A stretch of 60,366 nt of DNA from Anaerolineae bacterium (GTDB taxonomy: Bacteria; Chloroflexota; Anaerolineae; Promineifilales; Promineifilaceae), in NCBI GenBank assembly GCA_019637635.1, contig JAHBVI010000031.1:1-60366 (forward strand), in the 5' to 3' direction. The notes beneath the pieces are model-generated. The model did no database searches, was not told the origin of the DNA, and worked only from the letters and a program-made list of their open reading frames with translations. Both the position numbers and the translations under genes were made by a program. Numbering within the stretch: position 1 is the stretch's first letter; each line of letters starts with the position of its first letter. Positions 40,947 through 48,374 of the stretch are shown here, piece by piece.

Positions 40947-42542
40947 ATGCAAGATAATACTTACAAAGAACGACGACTGGTTTTGGGGATTACGGCCGTT
41001 ACGGCGCTGGGGCTGTTACTGCTGTTAGTACAGGCATTGGTCACGGCCGTTGCCGCCGACAGCGCCCATACCATTCCCCAGAGCCAACCCGCTGCCCAGG
41101 TTGTGACCCCCACCGTCACCTTTGACGAGGCGCTGGCAGCTTACATCGCCGGGCACACCATCCAGGCCCCGGTCGGCGAACCCACCTATGGCGCCGCCTG
41201 GTCAGGCGAGACAATGCACATCAGCTACCCTGGCGAGACCGTGAGCTACATGCTTGTTCTCAGCAATACCGGCAGCACCACCGACACATTTGACATCACC
41301 TACACGGCTGCCTGGAATACCACGCCCTCTACCACCACCGTCACGTTACTCGCCGGCGATGGGGCGGAGATTCAGGTAAATGTCAATATCCCTGGCTCAG
41401 CCAATAGCGGGGACAGCGATACGGCCGTACTCACCGCCACATCGCAAGGCCAGATCACCACCACCGCCACCATCAGCCTGACCACGCTGGTACAGGACAG
41501 TGTGGTTTATTTGCCCATCACCCTCAAACCGGTGCCGCCGCCAACCGGTGCACCCGTCCTCTCGGCCACCCGGCCCAACAGCTCTAACCACTGGCAAATG
41601 AACTGGACACTGGAAGGCTACCCCTACCTGAGCGGCTATCAACTGCAAGAATCACAAAACGCCAACTTTGCCTCTGGCGTTACCACCATAGACCTGGGCA
41701 CGGTCAACACAAAGCTCATTGACACCCACCAACCCTCACCGGACAATGTGTTTTACTACCGCATTCGCGCCTATGGGGGTGGGCAGTACGGCCCCTGGTC
41801 CAACGTCGTCAAGGTAGTCAGCGCCTATTACGATGAGTTTACCAACACCCAAACCGGCTGGTCTGGCCCCACCCTCAAGGAAGGTCTGCGCCGCCTCACC
41901 TTCCTGGAAGAAATTGACTCCTGGTACGAACAAACAAGTGGGAGCGGATGGCTTATTCTGCGTGTGGAAGATTCCTGGGATTGGGCTATTGCCAGCCCCA
42001 TGCGGCCAGCGCCGGCCGTGCCTTACTCGATTGAGTTCCGTTCCATGCCCGCCAACCTGGGCAACCTGGTTTCCCATGGCGTCGTTTTTGGCGGCGACTG
42101 GAACAATCAGGCATGTCCAGACTGGTCTTCCCTGCAAGGGCTATACGCCCACACCAACTGCTTCAACCACTTCTACACCACCAACCTGATCTGGTACAGC
42201 GATACCAACATGCGCTTGCTGTGGGAACGGGTAGATGAAGTGGTCTGGTGCCCCACCTGCGGCGGCAGCCCACTCAAGCGCCTGGGTGATATTGATGGCA
42301 ACAATATCGTTGAATTGGCCATCAATGCCAGCACCTGGAATGATTACCGCGTTGAAGTGCGGCAGACAGACATCAAGTTTTATGTCAACAATAATCTGCG
42401 ATTCACCTATAATACGGACAATCACCCGCAGGCACTGGCCTGGATCAACAGTCCCTATTTTGGCGTCTTCGCCTCAACAGACGAGTACAGTAACTCCACC
42501 GGGCGTTTTGACTATATTAAAGTAACGCCGTTGGATAATTAA
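40947..42542 (+). CDS. Secreted multidomain protein with Ig-like and lectin-like (LamG/DUF1080-type) regions
   Basis: 531 residues from ATG 40947 (AAGG close, GGAGG further upstream). A signal/anchor helix covers ~10-33 (LGITAVTALGLLLLLVQALV). Residues ~95-180 look like a NEW3/Ig-like domain (SYMLVLSNTGSTTDTFDITY, TVTLLAGDGAEIQVNVNIPG). VYLPITLKPVPPPTGAPVL (~190) is the same linker motif as in the beta-helix protein. Then a fibronectin-III-like part (GYQLQESQNANFASG, YYRIRAYGGGQYGPWS) and a ~190-residue C-terminal domain resembling jelly-roll lectin folds (YRVEVRQTDIKFYVNNNLRF, YFGVFASTDEYSNSTGRFDY). Likely a surface protein, possibly a target of the neighbouring glycosyltransferases. Confidence 0.8.
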   Translation: MQDNTYKERRLVLGITAVTALGLLLLLVQALVTAVAADSAHTIPQSQPAAQVVTPTVTFDEALAAYIAGHTIQAPVGEPTYGAAWSGETMHISYPGETVSYMLVLSNTGSTTDTFDITYTAAWNTTPSTTTVTLLAGDGAEIQVNVNIPGSANSGDSDTAVLTATSQGQITTTATISLTTLVQDSVVYLPITLKPVPPPTGAPVLSATRPNSSNHWQMNWTLEGYPYLSGYQLQESQNANFASGVTTIDLGTVNTKLIDTHQPSPDNVFYYRIRAYGGGQYGPWSNVVKVVSAYYDEFTNTQTGWSGPTLKEGLRRLTFLEEIDSWYEQTSGSGWLILRVEDSWDWAIASPMRPAPAVPYSIEFRSMPANLGNLVSHGVVFGGDWNNQACPDWSSLQGLYAHTNCFNHFYTTNLIWYSDTNMRLLWERVDEVVWCPTCGGSPLKRLGDIDGNNIVELAINASTWNDYRVEVRQTDIKFYVNNNLRFTYNTDNHPQALAWINSPYFGVFASTDEYSNSTGRFDYIKVTPLDN

Positions 42543-42550
42543 GAAATTGC

Positions 42551-42590
42551 GTAATTGCGTAATTGGGTAGTTACCCAATTACGCAATTAC
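42551..42590. repeat. Perfect 19-bp inverted repeat (GTAATTGCG family)
   Basis: GTAATTGCGTAATTGGGTA (42551-42569), 2-nt loop, exact complement (42572-42590), between the secreted-protein gene and the next glycosyltransferase. Confidence 0.9.
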
Positions 42591-42613
42591 TCCCTTCTCT
42601 CCTCTTTCCCGGC

Positions 42614-45133
42614 ATGAAAGGGTCACATTTTTGGGGGCAGCCGCTCTGGTGGGGCACGGCCGTGCTGCTGCTGCTGTTTGCCCTGGCCCTCACCAGTATG
42701 AAGACCCTGGCCCCTACCTTTGACGAACAAGGTTTTATTGTGCGTGGTCTGGCTTATGTGCGCGGCGAAAACCGGCACATGCGCGTGGGGCATCCGCTGG
42801 GGTTAAACGCGCTAAACGCGAGCCTGTTGGCCGGGGATAACGGCGTTGCTCTGCCCACAACCGATCCCTTCTGGTCAGAAACCAGTTTTCACCGCCCGGC
42901 AGAGTTGTTCCTGTGGGAAATTGGCAACGATGTGGCTCATGTGATGTTCCTGGCGCGCCTGCCCACCATCTGGTTGGCCCTGCTGCTGGCGGCGCTGGTA
43001 GGGCGATGGGCCTGGCAGATGACCGGGGATCGCTGGGCGGGGCTGCTGGCGCTGACGCTGATCGCCCTTGACCCTAACATTTTGGCAAATGCCGGTTTAG
43101 CTACTACCGATTTAGGGCTGGCGTTCGGCGCGGTGGTAGCCGGGTTTACGTTGTGGCGCTATTGGCTACGGCCGTCGCCGGCTATGGCGATTGTGGCCGG
43201 TATTGGGTTTGGTCTGCTGCAAAATACCAAGTTTACCGCCGGGTTGTTTGTGCCCCTTTTTGCCCTGGTCATTTTGAGTGGGATCCTGACCCAGTGGCGG
43301 CATCATCATCGGCACGGCCGTGCCTTTCCCTGGCGCGTCGTCTTCCACTTTATCTTGCTCTACCCTCTGGCGGCCTTTGTGACGCTGTGGGCGGCGTATG
43401 GTTTTCAGGTGGGCACACTACCCGCCAGTTTACCCACCTTCCCCCAATTAGCCGGGCTGACCGTGCCCTTGTCCCACCATATCGAACAGCTTTTGGATAT
43501 TGGCGGGAGGCTGCAAGTGGAAACCCCCTCTTTCCTGATGGGGCAATACAGCCGCACCGGCTGGTGGTATTACTTCCCGGTGGCCTTCCTGCTGAAGACG
43601 CCGCTGCCCACGCTGGTTTTGCTGGTCACGGCCGTTATCCTGCGCATTTTGTACTATATGAGCAAAAAAGCTGTCTTTCCGAGGTCCTCCGAGGAATCCC
43701 TTTGCGATAACGAAGTGGAAGAGATTCCTCCTCTAAGACTCGTCGGAATGACAGACAGCACTACCCGGAATCCCGATCACCGATTACCGATAACGGCTCA
43801 CGAATCACGGCTCACGGACTCCCCCCTTTTCAATGACGCCGCCCTGCTCATCCCCGCCCTCGGCTACTTTGCCATCGCCCTGACCAGCGAGATTAACCTG
43901 GGCTACCGCCATTTGCTGCCGGTGCTGCCGTTCACGGCCGTGTTTATCGCCCACGCCCTCGCCAATCCCCCCAACCACAAACCCGATTACCGATTACGGA
44001 TTACCAATTACGGATTACGCCTCACGCTTACCATCACGTTCACCCTGCTCACCCTCCTGGCCCTCTGGATTCACCCGCACTATCTGAGCTACTTTAATCT
44101 GCTGGCGGGCGGGCCAGACAATGGCTGGCGCTATCTGGTAGACAGCAACACAGATTGGGGGCAGGACGTAAACAGGCTTAAAGGCTGGATGGATGAAAAC
44201 GGGGTAGAAACGGTGTGGCTGAGTTATTTTGGGGAGGCGCGACCGGAGTATTACGGCATTTCCTACCAGGGGCTAGACAGTTGGCCGCCCCGGTTGATGA
44301 ATCCGCAGGCACGGCCGTACTACTCCGCCAACCCCGCCCCCGGCATCTACGCCATCAGCGCCACCAATCTGCAAGGCGTCCACTTTGCCAACCATGACCA
44401 ATTTGCCTGGTTCCGTGAACGAGAACCGCTGGCTAAATTGGGCTACAGCATCTTCCTCTATGAAGTCCCCGCTACCGGCGGCCCGGTGGATGTGGTATTG
44501 GCCGGTTTGCAGTTGGACGAGATTGTCCCTGCTGATTATGCGCAATTTAACAGTAACGACGTGACGCCGCGTTGGGTTGACCCGGCAACGGCCGTCATCG
44601 TCCCTCATTCACCGCGCGGCTGGCTGGTGTTGGCGCAGGGCGCGGCCGTCGCCCCACCCATTGCCGCCCTGATCACCTCCTGGCCGCTGCGCCTGGAACG
44701 AGACGCCTACACCTTTTACCAGATACCATCGCTGGCCGTACCGTCGGCGGAGCCGCTGGCACGATTCAACCAGGGCGGCGGCCAAATTGAACTGGTGAGC
44801 GCGTTTGTGGACACGGCCGTGCCCGGCCAGCCTCTTCTCATCAACACCGCCTGGCAGCAAAAGAGCGACCCTCAACCCATCAAAATCTTCATCCATCTGT
44901 TGGACGACCAGGGTAACATTGCCGCCCAATGGGATGGCCTGGGCGCAGCCTGGGAAGGGTGGCAGCCCGGTGACGCCCTGCTGCACAGCCACACCATCCC
45001 CCTCCCGGATAATCTGCCGCCGGGCACATATGAAGTTCGCCTGGGCCTGTACCATCCGCAAACCGGTCAGCGTTGGTTGGTGGAAACGGGGGCAGATTAT
45101 GTCGTTTTGAGGGATGTGGAGGTTGGAGAATAG
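42614..45133 (+). CDS. GT-C (PMT-like) membrane glycosyltransferase with C-terminal beta domain and three in-frame repeats
   Basis: 839 residues from ATG 42614; the frame upstream is repeat sequence. Paralogue of the split 37041 gene along its N-terminal two thirds: TFDEQGFIVRG (DE motif), RLPTIWLALLLAALVGRW, LIALDPNILANAGLATTDLG, GYRHLLPVLPF, IHPHYLSYFNLLAGGP, WGQDVNRLKGW, PGIYAISATNLQG. Three repeats are translated between helices: a TCATTCCGA-type element (43671-43754), and TAATCGG-type units at 43770-43819 and 43981-44031. The C-terminal ~110 residues are the shared beta module (IFIHLLDDQGNIAAQWDG, GTYEVRLGLYHPQTGQRW). Likely sugar transfer on the outer membrane face. Confidence 0.87.
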   Translation: MKGSHFWGQPLWWGTAVLLLLFALALTSMKTLAPTFDEQGFIVRGLAYVRGENRHMRVGHPLGLNALNASLLAGDNGVALPTTDPFWSETSFHRPAELFLWEIGNDVAHVMFLARLPTIWLALLLAALVGRWAWQMTGDRWAGLLALTLIALDPNILANAGLATTDLGLAFGAVVAGFTLWRYWLRPSPAMAIVAGIGFGLLQNTKFTAGLFVPLFALVILSGILTQWRHHHRHGRAFPWRVVFHFILLYPLAAFVTLWAAYGFQVGTLPASLPTFPQLAGLTVPLSHHIEQLLDIGGRLQVETPSFLMGQYSRTGWWYYFPVAFLLKTPLPTLVLLVTAVILRILYYMSKKAVFPRSSEESLCDNEVEEIPPLRLVGMTDSTTRNPDHRLPITAHESRLTDSPLFNDAALLIPALGYFAIALTSEINLGYRHLLPVLPFTAVFIAHALANPPNHKPDYRLRITNYGLRLTLTITFTLLTLLALWIHPHYLSYFNLLAGGPDNGWRYLVDSNTDWGQDVNRLKGWMDENGVETVWLSYFGEARPEYYGISYQGLDSWPPRLMNPQARPYYSANPAPGIYAISATNLQGVHFANHDQFAWFREREPLAKLGYSIFLYEVPATGGPVDVVLAGLQLDEIVPADYAQFNSNDVTPRWVDPATAVIVPHSPRGWLVLAQGAAVAPPIAALITSWPLRLERDAYTFYQIPSLAVPSAEPLARFNQGGGQIELVSAFVDTAVPGQPLLINTAWQQKSDPQPIKIFIHLLDDQGNIAAQWDGLGAAWEGWQPGDALLHSHTIPLPDNLPPGTYEVRLGLYHPQTGQRWLVETGADYVVLRDVEVGE
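43671..43819. repeat. In-frame TCATTCCGA element plus TAATCGG units in glycosyltransferase gene
   Basis: CTGTCTTTCCGA (43671-43682) pairs with TCGGAATGACAG (43743-43754); inner GAGGAATCC/GATTCCTC. GATCACCGATTACCG and CGGCTCACG units follow. The same element is intergenic at 24467-24555. Confidence 0.87.
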
Positions 45134-45172
45134 AGATTGGAGAATCGAGATTGGAGATTGAGAAATTGAGAG
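45121..45172. repeat. GGAGATTG-type repeat between glycosyltransferase genes
   Basis: GGTTGGAGAATAGAGATTGG and following GGAGATTGAGAAATTGAGAG units; one-sided (no facing AATCTCC arm). Contains the stop codon of the upstream gene. Confidence 0.75.
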
Positions 45173-45178
45173 ACTATC

Positions 45179-47485
45179 ATGTCTGACCAACGCCCCAAGA
45201 CCTCATCACCTCATCATCCCATCACCCTGTTACCCGCTCACCTGCTCACCGTTCTGCTGCTCATCCTGGCGCTGGCAGCCGGGCTGCGCTTCTGGCGGCT
45301 GGCGGAGATGCCGCCCGGTTTTTACCACGACGAAGCGTACAACGGCCTGGATGCGCTGTCGCTGCTGCAAGGCAAAACCTTTCCCCAATTTTACGAGGGC
45401 TGGGAACTTTACCAGTACGACGCCCACGCTGACCGGCCCGCACAAGAGACACGATGGCCGCTTTTTTTTGAGGGGAATTACGGCCGTGAACCCCTGCACA
45501 TCTACCTCATGGCCCTCAGCATCAAACTATTTGGCGCCACCCCCTTTGCCATCCGCGCCGTGCCCGCCTTCTTTGGCGTACTCTCGGTGCTGACCACTTT
45601 TCTGGCAGCAAAGGCGTTGTTTGGAATTAGAGATTGGAGGCTTGTCCTGAGCGGAGCCGAAGGATTGGAGGTTGGAGATTGGAGATCACCCCTCACGCCT
45701 CACGCCTCACGCCTCACGGATTACGGATCACCGATCACCGACCACCGATTACCGATTACCGTTATCACCCCCCTCGTCGCCACCTTCACTCTGGCCGTTC
45801 TCTTTCCGGCCGTTCACTTCAGCCACTTCGGCCTGCGCATGATGGTCTACGCCTTCGTGGAAACGCTGGCGATCTACTGCTTCTGGAAGGGAGTGAATGG
45901 GCGTGCTGATGGGTCAGGTGGGGAGGTGTCAGGTGGGCAGGTATCAGGTGATCAGGCGCCAGAAGTTAACTCCCCCCCACACCCCCACACCCCCTCACCC
46001 CCTCGCCTGCTCACCTCCTCAACCTGGTGGTTCGTTGCCGCCGGTTTTCTGCTGGGGTTGGGGATTTACACCTATGCCGTGGGGCGGCTGCTGCCACTGT
46101 TGTTTGTCTTGTTTGTGCCCTTTTGGTTCTGGCGGGATCGGGCGGCGCGGCGGCAGTGGCTTAATGTGGCGCTGATGGCGGGCACGGCCGTACTCACTGC
46201 CCTGCCCCTCCTTCTTTACTTCTGGCGCTACCCCTACTTTTTTGTCTTCCGTATGGCCTATGTCAGCAACCGGGGCGTTGGCGCGGTTGAAGGCAAACCC
46301 TGGCTCACCTGGCTCCACAATGTCTGGCGGATCATTGCCGGGCTGTTCTGGCACGGTGAAACCCACTTACGGCACAATCTACCAGGACGGCCGTACCTCG
46401 ACCCCCTGCAATCCCTTTTTTTCCTCACCGGCGCGCTGGCTTTTCTCAAACGCCTTTTCCATCCCCGCCTCATGTTCCTCTATCTCTGGCTGCTGGTGAT
46501 GCTGCTGCCCACCGTCCTCAGCGGCGACGCCCCCCACTTTGGCCGCATGTCCGGCGCCGCGCCCGTGATTGCTATTTTTGTGGGGCTGGGGGTGGAGCGG
46601 ATCGTTGCCGTTATCCGTAATCCGTTGTTCGTGAACCGTAAACTAAGCACGGATAACGGTTTACGGATAACGGGTTACGTTTTACTCAGTGTCGCTCTCC
46701 TGATCAGCGCCGTCTGGACAACCTACGGCTACTTCAACCGGTACGCTAACCATCCCCAACTGGCGGCCGATTTTTACCAGCCGGAATGGGAAATGGGGCA
46801 ATTTGCTGCTTCGTTCGGTGCAGATACGGTCATTTACCTCACGCCCACGCAAGAGGAATTAGCTACCCTTTATTTTGCCCTGAGCGGCCCCGAGCGGGTG
46901 CAAAATTACGCCGGGGATGAGGGAGCCATCCCCCTGGGCATACCGGGGCGCGAGACGTTATATCTGGTACGGCCGTTGGCCGCGCCGTTGGCCGCGCCAT
47001 TGGCCGCGCCGTTGGCCGCCACCAGCCTGCTAAATCTGCAAAGCGCTTTCCCCGATGGTGTCTTGGGTGAACCGGGTGATGGCTACATCCCCTTCACCGT
47101 TCCCGCCGAAACGCCGCGCCTGCTGGTGGAACATGAAAGCAACCATCGTTTTGGCGACCAGATTCGGCTGGTGGGTTGGACGGTAACAGAACGAGAAGAG
47201 GAAACGGCCGTGACCCTTATCTGGGAAGCATTAACCGACATTCCGCAAGATTACACAGCCTTCGTTCACCTCATCGGGCCAGACGGCCGTCTGCTTGCCC
47301 AACAAGATCGTCAGCCTGGCGGCCATCCCACCGGCAGTTGGCGACCCGGCGAATGGGTCATGGACACCTTCATTATCCCCCTGCCACCCGATCTGGCCTT
47401 AGAAAATATGACCATCCAGACCGGTTTCTATAATCTGGCAACTCTGGAGCGGCTGGGCGAAGCGGTGGGGATCGGTAATCCGTAA
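45179..47485 (+). CDS. GT39-like membrane glycosyltransferase with C-terminal beta domain and three in-frame repeats
   Basis: 768 residues. First outer loop YHDEAYNGLDALSLL carries the catalytic-type Asp-Glu; YGREPLHIYLMAL, FSHFGLRMMVYAFVETLAIY and GIYTYAVGRLLP follow the pattern of bacterial GT39-like dolichyl-type transferases. Translated repeats: 45624-45764 (GGAGATTG units, a CCTGAGCGGAGCCGAAGGA core and TAATCGG units), 45910-46020 (GGTCAGGTG / CTCACC units) and 46611-46679. A 12-bp tandem repeat at 46973-47020 gives PLAA four times. The C-terminal module is again AFVHLIGPDGRLLAQQD, W-x-PGEW, QTGFYNLATLERL. The stop lies in a TAATCCG repeat. Confidence 0.87.
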   Translation: MSDQRPKTSSPHHPITLLPAHLLTVLLLILALAAGLRFWRLAEMPPGFYHDEAYNGLDALSLLQGKTFPQFYEGWELYQYDAHADRPAQETRWPLFFEGNYGREPLHIYLMALSIKLFGATPFAIRAVPAFFGVLSVLTTFLAAKALFGIRDWRLVLSGAEGLEVGDWRSPLTPHASRLTDYGSPITDHRLPITVITPLVATFTLAVLFPAVHFSHFGLRMMVYAFVETLAIYCFWKGVNGRADGSGGEVSGGQVSGDQAPEVNSPPHPHTPSPPRLLTSSTWWFVAAGFLLGLGIYTYAVGRLLPLLFVLFVPFWFWRDRAARRQWLNVALMAGTAVLTALPLLLYFWRYPYFFVFRMAYVSNRGVGAVEGKPWLTWLHNVWRIIAGLFWHGETHLRHNLPGRPYLDPLQSLFFLTGALAFLKRLFHPRLMFLYLWLLVMLLPTVLSGDAPHFGRMSGAAPVIAIFVGLGVERIVAVIRNPLFVNRKLSTDNGLRITGYVLLSVALLISAVWTTYGYFNRYANHPQLAADFYQPEWEMGQFAASFGADTVIYLTPTQEELATLYFALSGPERVQNYAGDEGAIPLGIPGRETLYLVRPLAAPLAAPLAAPLAATSLLNLQSAFPDGVLGEPGDGYIPFTVPAETPRLLVEHESNHRFGDQIRLVGWTVTEREEETAVTLIWEALTDIPQDYTAFVHLIGPDGRLLAQQDRQPGGHPTGSWRPGEWVMDTFIIPLPPDLALENMTIQTGFYNLATLERLGEAVGIGNP
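45624..45764. repeat. In-frame mosaic of three repeat families in glycosyltransferase gene
   Basis: GAATTAGAGATTGGAGG, then CTTGTCCTGAGCGGAGCCGA (a core found in many genomes and known for giving spurious translated peptides), then GGAGATTGGAGATCACC, CACGCCTCACGCCTCACGG and GATCACCGACCACCGATT units. Confidence 0.87.
45910..46020. repeat. In-frame GGTCAGGTG/CTCACC palindrome in glycosyltransferase gene
   Basis: GGGTCAGGTGGGGAGGTGTC units face CACCCCCTCGCCTGCTCACC units across ~40 bp. Confidence 0.8.
46611..46679. repeat. In-frame TAATCCG palindrome in glycosyltransferase gene
   Basis: CCGTAATCCG and GTGAACCGTAAAC units face ACGGTTTACGGATAACGGG units, just before the last helix. Confidence 0.82.
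46973..47020 (+). repeat. 12-bp coding minisatellite, four units
   Basis: CCGTTGGCCGCG repeated four times with single-base changes; encodes PLAA x4 in the glycosyltransferase. Confidence 0.9.
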
Positions 47486-47531
47486 TCCGTGATCCGTAAT
47501 CTGTAACGTGGCAAAGCCACAACCAACATTT

Positions 47532-47587
47532 ACCACAGAGACACAGAGGCGCAGAGAATTCTGGTTTTTCCTCTGTGCCTCTGTGGT
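47532..47587. repeat. 18-bp inverted repeat (CACAGAGG family)
   Basis: ACCACAGAGACACAGAGG (47532-47549) and CCTCTGTGCCTCTGTGGT (47570-47587), one mismatch. It lies downstream of the glycosyltransferase stop, preceded by TAATCCG units, and could act as a transcript-end hairpin. Confidence 0.8.
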
Positions 47588-47721
47588 CAGGTCTTTTTAC
47601 GCTTTTGGCGCACATTTTGCGCCGGTACGAAGTAATGCCGGTTTATTTTGTGAACATTATTCCATTCCTTTCGACAGCAGGAAAGCGCCGCCGTACAATA
47701 GCCGGAAAAGGGTAAGTGTTT

Positions 47722-48288
47722 ATGGAAATCAGACAATTAAAGGCCGCCCATATCCCCCAAATCCCCACGATTGTTTCTGGCTACCAGACCGCCGAGATTT
47801 ATCAGGTGGGTTATAGCGAAGCGGATAGGGAAACGGCCGTCACCCTTACCCTCACCACCTTGCCTCAACCTGTTCACAAGCGTTTTCCATCGTTGGATCA
47901 GGCCGACCTGGAACGGTACACGGCCGTGCCCGCAAAAGGTTTCTCCTTTGGCCTGTTCAACCAGGAGACCCTGGTGGGCGTGGCCCTGGCGGAGCCGATG
48001 TTTTGGAACGGCAGCCTGTGGGTGTGGGAATTTCACATCGCCGGCGGGTATCGCGGCGAAGGCTGGGGTCGGCTGCTGATGACCCGGCTCATCGCCCAGG
48101 CCCAGACCGCCGGGCTGCGCACCATTGTCTGCGAAACGCAAAACACCAATGTACCCGCCATCCGCTTTTACCGGCGCATGGGCTTCCGCGTGGAGGGCAT
48201 AGACATCTCCTACTACAGTAACGACGACCTGAACTCCGACCGCGAAGTGGCCGTGTTTATGAAGCGGAGATTACCGGGGGGAGATTGA
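47722..48288 (+). CDS. GNAT family N-acetyltransferase
   Basis: 188 residues from ATG 47722 (AAAAGGG 9 bp upstream). The GNAT core is clear: strand with LVGVALAEPMFWNG, then motif A GGYRGEGWGRLLMTRLIAQAQ shortened (acetyl-CoA pyrophosphate loop R-G-x-G-W-G), and motif B NTNVPAIRFYRRMGF. The N-terminal ~70 residues (EIRQLKAAHIPQI) cover the acceptor side. Transfers an acetyl group from acetyl-CoA to an amine; acceptor unknown. Placed among envelope glycan genes, an amino-sugar acceptor is possible but not shown. Confidence 0.88.
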   Translation: MEIRQLKAAHIPQIPTIVSGYQTAEIYQVGYSEADRETAVTLTLTTLPQPVHKRFPSLDQADLERYTAVPAKGFSFGLFNQETLVGVALAEPMFWNGSLWVWEFHIAGGYRGEGWGRLLMTRLIAQAQTAGLRTIVCETQNTNVPAIRFYRRMGFRVEGIDISYYSNDDLNSDREVAVFMKRRLPGGD

Positions 48289-48352
48289 GAGATTGGGAGA
48301 TTGGGAGACTTAATCTCCGAATCTCTCAATCTCCCAATCTCCTGATCTCTCA
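48284..48352. repeat. GAGATTGGGAG/CTCCCAATCTC palindromic element
   Basis: GATTGAGAGATTGGGAGATT faces TCTCTCAATCTCCCAATCTC; it holds the GNAT stop codon and would be translated if the next gene began at 48285. Confidence 0.85.
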
Positions 48353-48374
48353 ACAGCCCAGGAGAAATGGAAAG

